Source: Corallium rubrum
Lineage: Eukaryota > Cnidaria > Anthozoa > Scleralcyonacea > Coralliidae
DNA: 64,000 nt
Direction: 5' to 3'
Assembly: GCA_964035015.1 (NCBI GenBank)
Contig: OZ035997.1
Span: 18,029,866 to 18,093,865, forward strand
The notes under the pieces: generated by a model
Database searches by the model: none
Told to the model about the DNA's origin: nothing
The model's input: only the letters and a program-made list of their open reading frames with translations
Shown here: positions 12,784 to 25,275 of the stretch, in pieces
Layout: each line of letters starts with the position of its first letter
Position numbering within the stretch: position 1 is the stretch's first letter
Made by a program: the position numbers and the translations under genes

Positions 12784-14214
12784 AGAGGTCCTGGTAATCT
12801 ATTGGAATTATGCATATAAAATATTTCTGTCATTTTTAGGGGTCTATTATAATAGTTTGACAGTTATGGTTTTATAAGTCATTATTTTAGGATTAGTTTT
12901 TGATCATATCCAGTTTTTTGAAACAGCTTGTGGTTAACTGAGAACCATTCAGTTGTGGGAAACTGTGAAATGTCCTTATCAGATACAGTTATATTTTAGA
13001 AATTATGTAGAGTGCTTTTCAGAGAACTGGCAATAATTTATCAAAAATGCTGTTATGTCCATAGTAAGTGAAATGGAAAGTGGATGTGGTTAACAGAATT
13101 TAGAAATTCAGACCCTTTAATAGACCCCTATTTTGAAATAAGGTCTGTGGTTTTTGTCATTGATTTTCTATCTGAAACATATATTACAAGTAAACTAGAT
13201 ATATATATATTAAATTACTCTTGGTCCAGAACAGGGTACTACTTTTTGCCATTTTGTCTGAAAAGGCCCATCAAGATCCCTGTCCTTAGTCTGGAACATG
13301 ATTGGGGTGTCAAAGGTTTAGTGTCAGGGGCATTAAGGAACCAGTGGGCACAGAGGTGGCATTTTGTCCCCCTCCCCAACTTTGCTGTTAAATGGCCCTT
13401 TTTGCAAAAGAAAAGTGCTTTTGTAAAGTGCATGTACTTTAAGTGCCCTTTAATTGAAACTCTGCCCCCTGAACAAATTAGTGTCCTTTTGAAGCTGTGC
13501 CTGGCCTCCAACATCAACTTGCTTGCTTCCTACATCACTGTTTAGTGCAGTACACTCTTAGGTCCTAAACCCCATGGGAGTACCCCAGAGGAAGTGATTT
13601 TCTTATACGAATTTAAATAATATACTAGTAGAATTAATTCCATAATAAGACATTTTCTATAGGATGATCGAATTATGTAGGGAGTCTACTACTATCCTAT
13701 AACAATTACTAGTTGGGTGCTTTGCAATTTGCCAAACATTGGAAGTCTATGTACTGTCAGTATTTTGCATGTACAGTAAAGGCAAAATTATGTATTAAGT
13801 TACTGAAAAATGTAAAGCCTGGTCACATATAGCATTACACAGATATACATGTGCTAAATAGATCTTAAAAAAGTATTTTTCCAACAATAGATGATTTAAT
13901 AAGAAATATGAGATAACATGAGTTAATTAACTTAGGAAAATGTCAGCATTGATTTTATCACACTTAAGTAATATTAACCATGTAATATATACTCTAATAA
14001 TGTAGTATTCCATTATGTAATGTTTCATTTTTTTCTCGTAAATGTAGAGGTAGTTGATAATTTAAGTAATTGGGTTCATTATAGTTAAATATATTAATTG
14101 TTTGTACTGTAATGTAATGTACAGTGTGTTTATTTTTTTAACAATTTATTTTAGTTGCATCTTATTTATTTTTGTATATTATACAATGTTGAAAGGTGAT
14201 TAAAGGAAGTTTAA

Positions 14215-14269
<55 letters not shown>

Positions 14270-17200
14270 ATGAATAAATAAATAAATGTATAAATAAATA
14301 TATAAGATATTGCTTAACTGCCGGCTTAAGGCATTATAATAATTGTGAGATGTTGCGCTACTGTACGTTATGTTGTAAGACGTTACGCTACATTGTAAGA
14401 CGTTACGCTACATTATAAGACGTTACGCTACATTGTAAGACGTTTTTGTAAGACGTAACACTACGTTATAATTATAAGACGTTGCGCTACATTGTAAGAC
14501 GTTACGCTACTTCGTAACCATTATAAGACGTTACTCTACGTTGTGAGACGTTACTCTACGTTGTGAGACGTTACTCTACGTTGTCAGACGTTATGCTACG
14601 TTATAACTATAAGTTACGCTACGTTGTAAGACGTTACGCTACGTTATAACTATAAGACATTACGCTACGCTACGTTGTAAGACGGTAGTACGCTACGTTA
14701 TAAGGGTTAGGCTACATCTACATTACTCTGTGTTTAAGAGGTTACGTTACATCGTAAGATGTTACGCTACCTTAGACGTTACACTACGTTATAAGACTAG
14801 AGAGTACGCTACATCGTAAGACATTACTCTATGCTGTAAGATGTTACACTTTGATCTGTTATAAGAAGTTTCGAGAGCGTTAAAAAATGTCTCGCTACGT
14901 CGTATGACGTTACACTGCGTTATAAGGTGTTCGCTATGTTGTAAGTTTTGAGGGTTATAAGATGTTTTGCTACGTTTTTTAAAATGTCTTAAGACGTTCC
15001 GCTTGGCTCATAGATAATATTTTTAGAACATTTTGTCCAAAAACTGCAAAAAGAGGCGTGTGAAGATCTAGAAATGCGCAAGTCGATGACGTTACTACGC
15101 GTCTAACTAAACTGTCAGGCCTCATATACTGTAAGCTTTCATAATTTATAGACAACTGCATGTTGCACAGTTTCGATTTCTGAGCTCAGTCTGACAATTA
15201 CTGTATACGGTACTGTACATGAAAATTGGTATACAAATGCATGCATCAATGCATATTTTGCAAACTTTCCGGCCAGTCTGATGAACACTTTTCAATTGTA
15301 AGACGACGTGTTAAGTAAACTTTTCTAAAGTATTATTTTCATATGTACAGTAAATGTTTCAATTTATTTATTACAGGTTTGGTGGTACAGAATATCCACC
15401 AATGATTTTATTTAAAGTTTTTATCAAGTGTGGTGACAGTGGCATAAAATACTATAGTGGGAAGAAAATGATAAGGCCAGCATCTAAGGTATTGAATTAA
15501 TCAGTTTACATTTTAAACATTAATTAAATCATTTGAGAATGGTATCAAATATTTTAAATAGTCTGGCTGATATGTTTTGACAATAATTATAACTGCCATA
15601 AATTTCTGTTACTGTTCTGTACTTATTGTTAACCATGTTGTTGTTTTTTTAAAAAGTGACATATTTTTTCTATGACATACGAGAAAATATGAATTTTATA
15701 GTAATAATGAGCTTAACGCAAATTCGATTCTATAGTCGACAATGTTGGAAGAAAAATTATGTTGACTGTCCTCAGAACCACTGGATATTTCTATAGCTTG
15801 GTTTTTAGGAGCTGACAACTACACGTTGTTTAGTATAGTGTGTATGTACTGTACACACAATTTAATCGGCGTGTTTTAAAGGACAAATTGAGTCGTATTT
15901 TAGGGAGCTGGCCTGGTAAGCCGGGAAGAGTTTAATTGCGATTACATGGGGCGGGCTAGTCCCATAAGCCGGGGAGTTTTGAATTGACGTGGATGATTTC
16001 AGGTTGAAATTCGCAATTATCACTCAAGTAAATATCCAAGTAAATGACAAAGTTAAGTTTTACTTCAATTTTACACTATTTAGTGTATTATTTATGTCGA
16101 TGCAATCTTTTGTAAGCCCACGATCTTATGATCACGAAACACACAAGGAACGTTTTGATGCTCTATTTCAGTTCCTTTCACTCCTATTTATTCACACAGT
16201 CAAATAAACGAGCACGTATGCGCGAATTGCGCGATATGTGCACGCATCATTTTGGCGGGCCACAGGCATCATTTTGGTGGGCTACAGGCATCATTTTGGC
16301 GGGCCACAGGCATCATTTTGGTGGACCACAGCCCACAGGCATCATTTTGGCGAGCTACAGGCATCATTTTGGCGGGCCACACATAGAGATCATATAAATG
16401 CTAGAGGGGGCATTGGTGGGAAAATTTGGTAACCACATGGGGGCCGCCATTATGATATTTCAGTCAATTGGATGGCAAATGTACCAGACCCAGTCCTTTG
16501 CCAACCAACGCGCCTAATGTTTCCCTCCAAAAAATCCAATTGGTTACCGCCGTTGACGGAAACTAAGATAGGATGCCCCCTCTAGTATTTATATGATCTC
16601 TATGGGGCCACAGGCATTTTGGCGGGCCACAGGCATAATTGTGGTGGGCTACAGGCATAATTTTGGCGGGCCACATGCATCATTTTGGCCGGCTACAGGC
16701 ATCATTTTGGCGGGCCGCATGCATCATTTTGGCTGGCTACAGGCATAATTTTGGCGGGCCACAGGTATGATTTTGGTTGGCATAACAAATGTGGTAAATG
16801 AAAGGAATTTGGTAATTTCTGAAGATATTAGCATCAGGAATTATTTTTATCTTTAATTAAAATCGTTAAATTTCGTTTAGTATTGGCCACGTTTTTATGC
16901 ATGTTTTAGTTTTATTGTATATATAATTTAATTATTGAATATTGGGCACAGTTCGCACAGCGTACTGTTCAGTATCAAAGTCAATTTTCTGTACCTTATC
17001 GTACTGTAAATCTGTATTATAAAAACGAACGGACAAAAAATACTTAGTCCGTAGCATCAGAATGTTGTCCTTGTTTATTTTGATGTATTAGGCTGCAGAG
17101 GATTCCTGTAAACTGATGGGAAATCGACAATTCTATAACCAGATGATAATTGATGCTTGTCAACACCACCAAGATAAAATTACAAATGAACTTGATATTA

Positions 17201-20200
17201 ATACAATGAAGGATTTTATGCAGGTTTGAATCCGATCAACATTTTAACTTTATTAATATACTGGGGGGAGAATTCAAATGTTTATATCCTGAAAATGATT
17301 TTACGAATGTATTAAGTCATGAAGAAGAAATATAAGTAGCAAATAAATATAAATTGTACCCTTGTACAATAATTTTTGTACCGTTTGCTCCACTATTTAA
17401 AGTCCTAATTACGGTGGTGTATCAAACGAATCTTAGTAAAACAAGTTTTAGGTGATTTCTGAACAGCTACTACTAACAATGAATTTCGAAAGAGCAAATG
17501 AAAAAGAGACACAGTAACTAGAGGGCATTCAGAGACCGTACTGCACCTCCGCCAGCTGGCTATAATTAAGGGGGGGGGGGGGGGGGGGGAGAACGACCTT
17601 GCATGTCACTGGCATGGTTGCCATATATTAATATTAAGCTTCTTGTTTTAGTATTTAGGTCATCTTGATGAATCTCCTCCAGAGAATGGTGGAAAATCAA
17701 ATTTATGGAGACAGCTAACATTGGATGGTGATTAATCTTTATTAATTGCTGTTGTAATTTGTATCTTTTAAACCTCACATAACCAGGTCGTACCCAAGGT
17801 CTAATGCTAGGCGCCCCAGCAAGTGAAATAGGGTTGAGTAAAGACCTTGGGTACAAGGATCATCATCACTAATTTTGAGACAATCTAGACTTGTTAGTAC
17901 CTTGCCTAATTAAGTGCCTTCATTAAGGTTCGCAGGGTCATTTCGGATTTTCGGTAAAGCGCTCTCAATTCCTCAGCGTTTATGCCACAAAAATAAAATA
18001 GGTATCAATCGTTAGACACCGTTTTGCTAAAAATTTATCTCGGAATCGAACTGCGAAACATTTTTTTGAACAGAATAAAACGCTTTCGCCCCGAGGAAAA
18101 CCCTCTGGTTTTAATTTAAAAAATCGCAACTATTACTGCGTTTTATCCAGTAATAGTTGCGATTTTTTTAATTAAAACCAGAGGGTTTTCCTCGGGGCGA
18201 AAGCGTTTTATTCTGTTCAAAAAAAATTTTCGCAGTTCGATTCCGAGATAAATTTTTAGCAAAACGGTGTCTAACGATCGTGTTTATCGCAAAATCAAGA
18301 TTCAAGCACAACATTGCATTCCACAAATTAATACCTTTCTAACAATATATATCTCATTATTTTTGTGGCATAAATTCTGGCGAATTTAAAGCGCTTTACC
18401 AAAATGACTTTGCTAACCTTAATGAAGACCTTAACTGATGTCGCAACTAGATGTTATGTTTTTTAAAGGTATTGTGGTTCAAAATTTTGGGGATAAAGAT
18501 CATAAAAAAATATTTTTTTACATTTACTGTACATACGTGTAAATCTGACTGAAATTTTCACTTTACCTTTTAAAAATATAGTTGAGATATGGTGGACAAT
18601 TATTCAAGCTAGGTAGAACTTAAATTCGCAATCAGTAACTTGTTTTATTTTTTTCCGGTTACCGAACCGGTTCGGTATCCGACGAAATCGCGTGTTCTGA
18701 TTGGCTAGCAAGCGGTCCGTATTTTCCTATCCAGACCCCGCAACCAGACCGCTGGCGTTTTCAACAACAAAACAAAATTTGCAATTTCGTAAAGTACGCT
18801 TTAATCCCCTCGTGTTCGTGTGGTTCGCGAAGCGGGCCTCGCGACGCGAGGGTACTAATCTCGACGGAGTGGGTGGTAAGTCCGGTCGGGGATTGTACCC
18901 CATGGTGGCGGTTTGGAGTATCCATTTGTGTGTATATATATATATTTATTTATTTATTTATACCAGGTGATCTGACCGTGAGGGAAAGGCCTGGAACTAG
19001 CAACCTAATAGAAATCCATTTTGCTGTATTGAATAACTTATTTCTTTCATTTTCCTTTATCAAACTGGTTGAAACTTTGTATTTATGTTCAGTGTTGAAA
19101 ATGATAAGTCTATGCTAAATTTGGGAACAAAATAAAGTATATTTCACGAGATATTAAATAGTTTAATTCGAAAAATGGATTTCTATTTGACAACTAGTCC
19201 CAGTCCTTTTCCGTGTTTTCAGATCACCTGGTATGTAATGATCAACGGAGACCATGTCGGGGATCCGCGAGGTTGATGGTGGTTAAAAGGGTACACATTT
19301 TCTCTGTAGTTTTGCTATTTTACGTCAAAAACATCACTTTCGTTCGAGTTTGAGTACAAAAGTTCGGAGAAGAAAACATGTTTGGCTAGAAATGTTGAGA
19401 CGTATTCAAGAGAAAGACAAGATAAAGAAACAAGCGAACGAACGAAGGGAACAGCAGCAGGCTAGAGCAAGAGACAGACGATTACAAGGAGAACTACAGT
19501 ATATATTAAAGCGACTTCAATAAGGAAAACAAAACACAATCCGAGTTTATAGTCGAAGAAACGAAAAGAGCGACTCGCAATTTCAAGGCTGAACACGGTG
19601 TCTAGAACTACAACAGCGGAGAGTTACAGCGAAGAGAAAGGCTAGAAATTATGCAAGAAAACACAGCAAAAAGAATAGCCAAGAGAAAGAGAGACATGCA
19701 GCGAAGAGAAAAACGTGAATTTAGTGAATTTATTTTATAACACATGTGAGAAATGAGTAGAGGCCGAAAAATATGCGAAGGTACAGAGATATTTTTTTAA
19801 ATATTTATTTATTAATAACAAAAGAAAACGTAATAACAATATATCTCTGTGTAGGAATTGTTGGTGGCATACATGTACTGTACAATTATGTATTTGACAT
19901 TTTTATGCATTTACTGTACTGTACTGTACTGCACATGTATTATGTATTTATTATAAATTCATCAATTGGAGTAATGCCTGTGTCAGGCATTTGCAAACTT
20001 TTTATGCCTGGGAGTGGGGCATTTATCCACAGTACTTTTAAAAATGTTTACCTAGGGCATTGCTGTTGTGTTGGGCATTTGCCAAAGCTGAAAAAATCCT
20101 GGTTGCCTTAATAGTCACATACTTGCTGTGGTAAAATAAGCCAATTAAACAGCAATACAAATGGGTTGTCAAAATATTGTATTTTGTGCAAAAAGACAAT

Positions 20201-21897
20201 ATAATTTATACTGGTATGCTACAATGGGAGGTTCGGGACTCCCATATATCATAGTCAATCGAGATATGGTCTGGAAACTCAGCTAAAGTCTTTGGTTTAT
20301 CTTTTTGTTCGCCTTTATGCATTTCTGTGCACGGTGCATGGTCACTGAACACATTGTATTTTAGTATAATGAACGAATTGTCCAATAGCAACGTTTCAGT
20401 TCAATCACTCAACCGTGCTATTTAAATATTAATAAACCTAAAACAAAGGATGTGCACGGTGTAAGGTACGGTTCAACATAAAATCCCAGCTCATTGTAGG
20501 CGCTTTGAAGTTTGCCGAGTTTCCAGACCATATCTCGATTGACTATGCATATATTGACTATACAGGGATGTGCCAATGGAAAGGGAATGGTTTTCATTTT
20601 TGCCATTTTTAGTTTGGAACAGGGTACTGGTGTAATAATTATCACACTTTTGATCTGGTGCAAGGTCTGTTCTTATATGCTGGCAGTTATTTAGGCTAGC
20701 ACAAGGTACCTTATGTTTTCCTTTCTTTCAGTTTGGAACTGTGTACCATTTTTAGCCATTTTGTGTGAAACAGGGTAAAAAAATATACAATTCCTTTGTC
20801 TGGAGTGACCAACATAATTTAAGGATTCAGTGGTATTAATACAGCCCTGGGATTGAAGGCAGAGGTTATTAATAATAATAAATAATGAACAATGAACACG
20901 AGGGGTTTGCATTAATGTATTTCTAGTATGTTAATTTTTTCCCGAAAAAATTAGTTGTTAGTGTTTAAAAACTCGCCAAAATGTATAGTGATACTGAGAG
21001 CTATCACAGCGAAAGCGAGTTTTATTATCCAGAAGAACAGGAAAAAGAAGTATTTGAATACCATTACTTTAGCCTTAAAGTGTCTATGAAATGAAAATTA
21101 AGCTTGTCTTAATTGGGAAAAACTCTTAAAATGATAAAGTAACATCTACAGTTTTTCCATGTCTCATTTTGTTTTTGAAAATAAAATATGTTTGATATGC
21201 AAATAACCCACTACATACGTCACATTGCACGAGTTTATTGTAAAATCACTAGTGTGACGTATGCAGTGGGTTATTTGCATACCAAATATATTTTCTTTTC
21301 AAATGGAAAAACTGTAGAAGATGTTACTTTATCACTTTAAGAGTTCTTCCAAGTAAGACAACGTTAATTTTCATTTCATAGACACTTCAGTTTAAATTAC
21401 ACATCAGACTGTATTAAAATTTGATTGCATAGTTTTCTTTTTAAAGCTTTTCTTTTGCATTGCCCATACTCAGCTTTTTAACAACTACATTTGTATTTCT
21501 TTTAGTTATTCCACGTCACAACATCGTGCATGACGTCGTAACTTTCTTAGAAAATGGTGATATCTCAGAAAGACTTGCTCTTGAAACTCCATACTTCGTC
21601 TCTGCCAAACCAGTTACGCAAAAGAGACAGTTGGACACGTTTCTTGGTATAACTAATTTAAGGTATACTGCAGACATCTGTGCTAGGTTTCATTGGAATA
21701 TTTTTGAAGTGTTGATTTTTACATTTGTTTAGTTGTTAGTTGGATAGTGGCAAAACTCTGCTTGTTTTTTGTGGGGATTAGGATTCAGTGGTAGAAATGT
21801 TTTTTAACTGAGTCACGTGAAAATGCTTTTTCTCTGGGAGTCATTCAAGTTACATTGGCCAAAATTTACCTGGCGATGAATAAACGCCATAACCCGG

Positions 21898-21967
<70 letters not shown>

Positions 21968-24866
21968 GTTTCACAGACGTTTAGTACTTTCGCCAAATAT
22001 ACTAAGTACTAAGGCCAAATATACTGTAATAGGCCATTTGCACAATGACCTACGATGGCGTTAATTGGATGACTGCACCTACCAGAGTGCTTTGCCAGTA
22101 TCCAAGGGCTATTAAATAGATGAAACTCATTGCGCAAATGGCCTATTGGTTCTATATTGCTGTCTCAAGAGTAACTGAACTTGGCGAATGTCTCACAAAC
22201 GTCTGTCACATGCATCAATTGCTCGCACTTGTATTTTTAAATAATTTTATAAAAGATTAGCTCCAGCCAATAATTATTTTAAGTAATATTAAAATTTAAG
22301 TAATATTTTAAGTAATATTTAAAACATGAGCAGCAGTGTTTTATCAGATTTAAAACACGGGGCGAAAAATAGCTTCAAAGCGACTTATTTTGTTAGTCCA
22401 TGCATTGGCGTAGTAATTTTAAAAAACAGCGTTGTCCAAGCCGAGAAAATCAATTAAAGCTTAATTTATAGTGTAAATCAGGAGGATTCTTTATCAGATC
22501 CGACATTTCGTTAGTGTTTTTTATTATTACCGAGTTTTTGAACTACTGTATAATTTCCATTTTTGAATTCAGCACCAGCACCAGCACCAGAAAACATCGA
22601 ACACTACCACCAGCTACGTCAGATAGATCCACAGCACGTCGATCTCGTCAAGCTAGAAAAAGAGTTGCAAAAATGAAAAAAATGTATGGTCAGTCAGCGG
22701 TACAGGATGATCCACAAGAGGTAATGTCATATTTCATCTGTGTGCTTTGTAGCCAGTGGAAATAATAAATACCTCTTGTTAGATTTTCTTCCTGGTCCTT
22801 GTTCTTTTCTAAAATGATCGAGTTCAGCAAAGGTCCGTTTATCGTACTGATCGAAAGACTACAGTGACGATTACAAGACTGACGGCAATAACGGCATGTA
22901 GTTAACCCTCCCATGCGCATTATAGATCGTTTTCATCTGACGTCACGGCGGCCATATTGGTGTACCAAAACAATGAAATGGCGGCCATATTGGTGTACCA
23001 TCTTTATCCTATGGGAATTTAGCTCTATTCTTATTCAAATCTTTCGTATTGTTTCACCGCCCCAATGGGGCCAACGATCACGTGAGTGAAAACGATCTAT
23101 TGTTGTGGGATAACTTTGTCTTTTTACTCTGTCTGACGCCAGGCGATTTTACTCTTCAAGGGGAGAAAGTCGTGGACGAAAGGGTTAATTTAAGCCAGTT
23201 TTCCACTAGGCGACTTTTTTCGCGCGAAGCGACTTTTTCTTTTGTCTCATGAGCTCTGAGTTGGAACTAATCAGAAATCTATTGAATTCGAACAAAAGAA
23301 AGTCGCTTCGCGCGAAAAAAATCGCCTAGTGGAAAACCGGCTTAAGCCGTTATGAGGGCGCTTATAGGGACCTTAAGATCTACGACGGCAACTTCGAGGA
23401 CGACGTCCTTCAAACAAAAGCATTCTTCTTGCAAAACAAAGATAATGAATAATTTCTAGTCCCAAGAAGAGTAAGCTGAACACCGTCCTCGCTCTGTATT
23501 CAACGCCACTCAGAGCATTTCACGTCTTCAGGACGACGTTGACTCGTGGGGTGATGAGAACTGTTGGCTGAGATTGCCTTAACACAGACATGGCAACCGT
23601 TTTAACACTTTGAAAATTATAAAACAAGCTTATCAAATAGTAGTCAGTTAACCGTGACTTCTTTTTAAATAATAAAATTTGAATTGCTTTCTAAAGCTGG
23701 ATTTCCATTCAGTGCATTTTGTCGCGCGATCGACTTTTCTCGCTCGCTTTCTTTTGAAGTGTATGCATTCAACCAAAGCTAATGAATGCGTTCCGCTTGA
23801 CAACCCACAATTCAAAAGAAAGCGATCGCAAAAAGTCGATCGCGCGATAAAATGCACTGAATGGAAATCCAGCTTAACCGCCGTCGTCGTCCTAGCATCT
23901 TACTGTAAGGTCCCTTGTATATACTGTGAAACGTAGAACCAACTTTAACCAATTTACATATGGGATCCTCAGAGAATTGCAAGTCCTTGTTAATTATTCG
24001 AAAACATTTAAATTGGTATTACTATTCATTACGTTCACCTTCACTTTAAATTTCTTTTCGAAATAATCTCTTCTAAAATAATAACAGTTGGTATAATATT
24101 ATTTTAGAACAATATTCAGAACTTATAACACTGTGGTTGGCTTGATTTCTGACTAAGTTTCATGCGTGATGTTTGGTTTCGCTATCCTTTTATTCCAACT
24201 TTATTATTGTATGTTTCGTGACATGCAGAGGTAACACCGCTACCAAACGTTTGCGCATGCGTGAATTTGCTAGAATAAACATTGCAAGAGAAGTGGGAAC
24301 TAGCCGTGGCGACAACAACCAGACAGTGAAGACTAAGTAAGACTCGACTATTCATTCAACATGTCCTCTCACTTGGAATTCATGATTATCCTTAATTGTC
24401 AAAATGTCTAGAATTCATGATTATCCTTAATCTTAGGGGACTTCTTTCTCCCACATGCGGGATGTTAAACTAAATTGCATATAACTAAAAAACCTATAGG
24501 GGTGTGGTGGTCGGGAACTGAGAGGTTGGACTTTTTCCGCGGAAAACACGAATAAAAATCATCTCGCCAAAGCGGGCTAGCTTGGGTACCGGGCTAAAAG
24601 TAGATATGTTAAAACGTATTATATAAAGTGATTTACATTACAAGTACTATTGATTAATTTTTTTTAATTTTCTTCAAGAATTTTTAACAATGTGGTAATT
24701 TTAATTACAGAATATCTCAAATGATGTTGGTGGAAAGCATCTTGGTGTAGATAAAGAAAACTTCGATTTAGAAAGTTCAGATTGGGAAAACGAGGCTGAT
24801 AAACTTTATGAATGGAGTCAGGATTTAACGCTCGATGATTTAGGACTCACCACACCAGTATTCTAG
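10825..24866 (+). CDS. CXorf58: CXorf58-like protein (complete, nine exons)
   Basis: Exons: 10825-10838, 10922-11030, 11234-11328, 15377-15488, 17092-17223, 17652-17727, 21506-21662, 22573-22720, 24711-24866. Total 999 nt, i.e. 332 codons plus TAG. All introns are GT-AG and every phase joins, including the 14-nt first exon (ATG at 10825; TG|C makes Cys5). An IQ-like helix (AARTIERCWCSYRDKQIFKL, about residues 14-33) is followed by FKLLKYAICAA and EHSLTKEIMRKISPSEAQLL. Then come IRFRFGGTEYPP, SGKKMIRPASKAAEDSCKLM, DESPPENGGKSNLWRQL and VIPRHNIVHD, and a basic stretch (ARRSRQARKRVAKMKKMYG). The order and spacing match my memory of human CXorf58, which is of similar length and is distantly related to C11orf65/MFI. 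Function is not established. The last about 50 residues are acidic and not recognised. Introns carry MITEs, minisatellites and foldbacks. Confidence 0.88.
11382..11913. mobile_element. MITE with PIF/Harbinger-like ends and TCA duplication
   Basis: Ends GACCCCGTTCACACGAGTC and the inverted GACTCATGTGAACACAGTC are flanked on both sides by TCA (11379-11381 and 11914-11916). 3-bp duplications and a G-rich start before GTTCACAC suit the PIF/Harbinger group. No transposase. In intron 3 of the CXorf58-like gene. Confidence 0.6.
12726..12780. repeat. (TA)n microsatellite
   Basis: 55 bp of pure TA in intron 3 of the CXorf58-like gene. Confidence 0.95.
12781..14205. other. Intronic stretch without recognisable features
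   Basis: A 153-codon open frame (13084-13545) overlaps dispersed repeat sequence: the GGAACAGGGTACT motif also occurs at 20620. It has no recognisable domain. I treat it as non-coding. Confidence 0.5.
14212..14305 (+). repeat. (AAAT)n microsatellite
   Basis: About 20 tetranucleotide units with a few interruptions, immediately before the 20-bp minisatellite. Confidence 0.9.
14340..14970 (+). repeat. Degenerate 20-bp minisatellite, forward orientation
   Basis: Units approximate GTTACGCTACGTTGTAAGAC, with variants GTTACTCTACGTTGTGAGAC and many truncated copies, decaying toward 14970. The reverse complement of this unit forms the array at 39120-39475. Confidence 0.85.
16235..16780 (+). repeat. 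22-bp minisatellite interrupted by a MITE
   Basis: Units of the type GGCGGGCCACAGGCATCATT plus TT, alternating with GGTGGGCTACAGG variants, at 16235-16381 and 16605-16780. The interruption is the MITE at 16382-16604. Confidence 0.85.
16382..16604. mobile_element. MITE family A, copy 1, 8-bp duplication
   Basis: 223 bp. Ends CATAGAGATCATATAAATGC and the inverted ATTTATATGATCTCTATG, about 27-bp TIRs. GGGCCACA is duplicated at 16374-16381 and 16605-16612, though this lies in a tandem repeat. The second copy at 57874-58087 also has an 8-bp duplication, pointing to hAT- or P-like mobilisation. Confidence 0.8.
17918..18427. mobile_element. Long foldback element (510 bp)
   Basis: Outer ends CTTCATTAAGGTT and AACCTTAATGAAG. 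The central arms (about 18040-18140 and 18146-18245) are almost perfectly complementary, including AAAACCCTCTGG/CCAGAGGGTTTT, with a loop of a few bases. No coding capacity. In intron 6 of the CXorf58-like gene. Confidence 0.8.
18961..19235. repeat. Inverted repeat
   Basis: ATACCAGGTGATCTGACCGT at 18960 is inverted as TCAGATCACCTGGTAT near 19220, with AAATCCATTTT-type inner matches. Probably the ends of a small element. Confidence 0.55.
19392..19740 (+). pseudogene. Broken Lys/Arg/Glu-rich ORF, unidentified
   Basis: ATG at 19392 opens 43 codons (starts MLRRIQEKDKIKKQ, contains ERREQQQARARDRRLQ) to TAA. After about 100 bp a second basic frame to TAA at 19738-19740 contains LQRRERLEIMQENTAKRIAK and RDMQRREKREF. 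The composition suggests one coiled-coil or nucleic-acid-binding ORF now split by stops or frameshifts. Family unknown; possibly part of a mobile element in the intron. Confidence 0.3.
20251..20546. repeat. Inverted repeat with perfect 30-bp arms
   Basis: Arms 20251-20280 and 20517-20546 are exact reverse complements (begin ATAGTCAATCGAGATATGGT). The spacer has no coding potential. Likely a small foldback element. Confidence 0.75.
21078..21387. mobile_element. Foldback family B, copy 1
   Basis: Ends AAGTGTCTATGAAATGAAAA and the inverted TTTTCATTTCATAGACACTT. Inner arms share GATATGCAAATAACCCACT and TACGTCACA, meeting near 21230. Related copies at 56717-57041 and, more diverged, 47283-47757. 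Confidence 0.75.
21895..21966. repeat. (TA)n-(CA)n compound microsatellite
   Basis: About 50 bp TA followed by about 16 bp CA in intron 7 of the CXorf58-like gene. Confidence 0.95.
22028..22147. mobile_element. Small MITE
   Basis: 120 bp with 21-bp imperfect TIRs: AATAGGCCATTTGCACAATG and CATTGCGCAAATGGCCTATT. No coding capacity. Confidence 0.65.
23193..23342. mobile_element. Palindromic MITE family C, copy 1
   Basis: 150 bp. TIRs AGCCAGTTTTCCACTAGGCG and CGCCTAGTGGAAAACCGGCT continue into GCGCGAAGCGACTTT/AAAGTCGCTTCGCGC. Flanked by TTA/TAA. Closely related copy at 27272-27417. Confidence 0.75.
23695..23874. mobile_element. Palindromic MITE with TAA duplication
   Basis: 180 bp. Ends AGCTGGATTTCCATTCAGTG and CACTGAATGGAAATCCAGCT, flanked by TAA on both sides (23692-23694, 23875-23877). 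Inner arms GTCGCGCGATCGAC. Same style as family C, different sequence. Confidence 0.7.
24231..24340 (+). CDS. Candidate alternative terminal exon of the CXorf58-like gene
   Basis: After an AG at 24229-24230 there is an open, basic frame (RLRMREFARINIAREVGT near its middle) ending in TAA at 24338. It joins in frame (Gly split G|GT) to a cryptic donor GTCAGT at 22689 inside exon 8, giving KKMYGNTATKRLRMREF. It cannot be inserted between the constitutive exons 8 and 9, because those phases would hit a stop. It may be an alternative C-terminus or chance; RNA evidence would decide. Confidence 0.25.
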
Positions 24867-24887
24867 ATAGTAATTAATATTTTTAAA

Positions 24888-24893
<6 letters not shown>

Positions 24894-24938
<45 letters not shown>
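24894..24938. repeat. (AT)n microsatellite downstream of the CXorf58-like stop codon
   Basis: Pure AT tract about 30 bp after TAG at 24864. A second AT array lies at about 25219-25270. No AATAAA signal seen between stop and array. Confidence 0.9.
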
Positions 24939-24942
<4 letters not shown>

Positions 24943-25032
24943 GAAATTCATTACTAATTCATGAGTTTTGCAGCCAACCCAATTTCAGAAATTACATCAC
25001 ATGTATACCCCTGTAAACCCCATACAAACTAA

Positions 25033-25117
25033 AACCAATGATGCTAATTAGTTACAACTACTAGTGGATGTATACTCTTCTGATACAACCACTAGTGCTT
25101 GTAACTAATTAGCATCT
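25033..25117. repeat. Hairpin
   Basis: ATGCTAATTAGTTACAA...CTAGTGG is inverted as CCACTAGTG...TTGTAACTAATTAGCAT with a short loop. Confidence 0.6.
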
Positions 25118-25220
25118 CAATATCCCAAAGGGATTTTTACTATTTATTCATTTCACAAATTGTTTTCGGCTCGTGATTGTATATTCAATACAACACGGCC
25201 GCTCGTGTTGTAAACATTAC

Positions 25221-25275
<55 letters not shown>

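Noticed and set aside
13084-13545. 153-codon plus-strand frame in intron 3 of the CXorf58-like gene
   Set aside because: Overlaps dispersed repeat motifs, an opposite-strand frame is equally open, and no domain is seen.
14340-14970. Tandem 20-mers considered as a CRISPR array
   Set aside because: No alternation of constant repeats with unique spacers, and the window is clearly a eukaryotic nuclear genome.
18701-18970. 89-codon frame near a palindromic CCGGTTCGG region
   Set aside because: Ends in a TA-rich microsatellite-coded tail and has no recognisable domain; likely chance.
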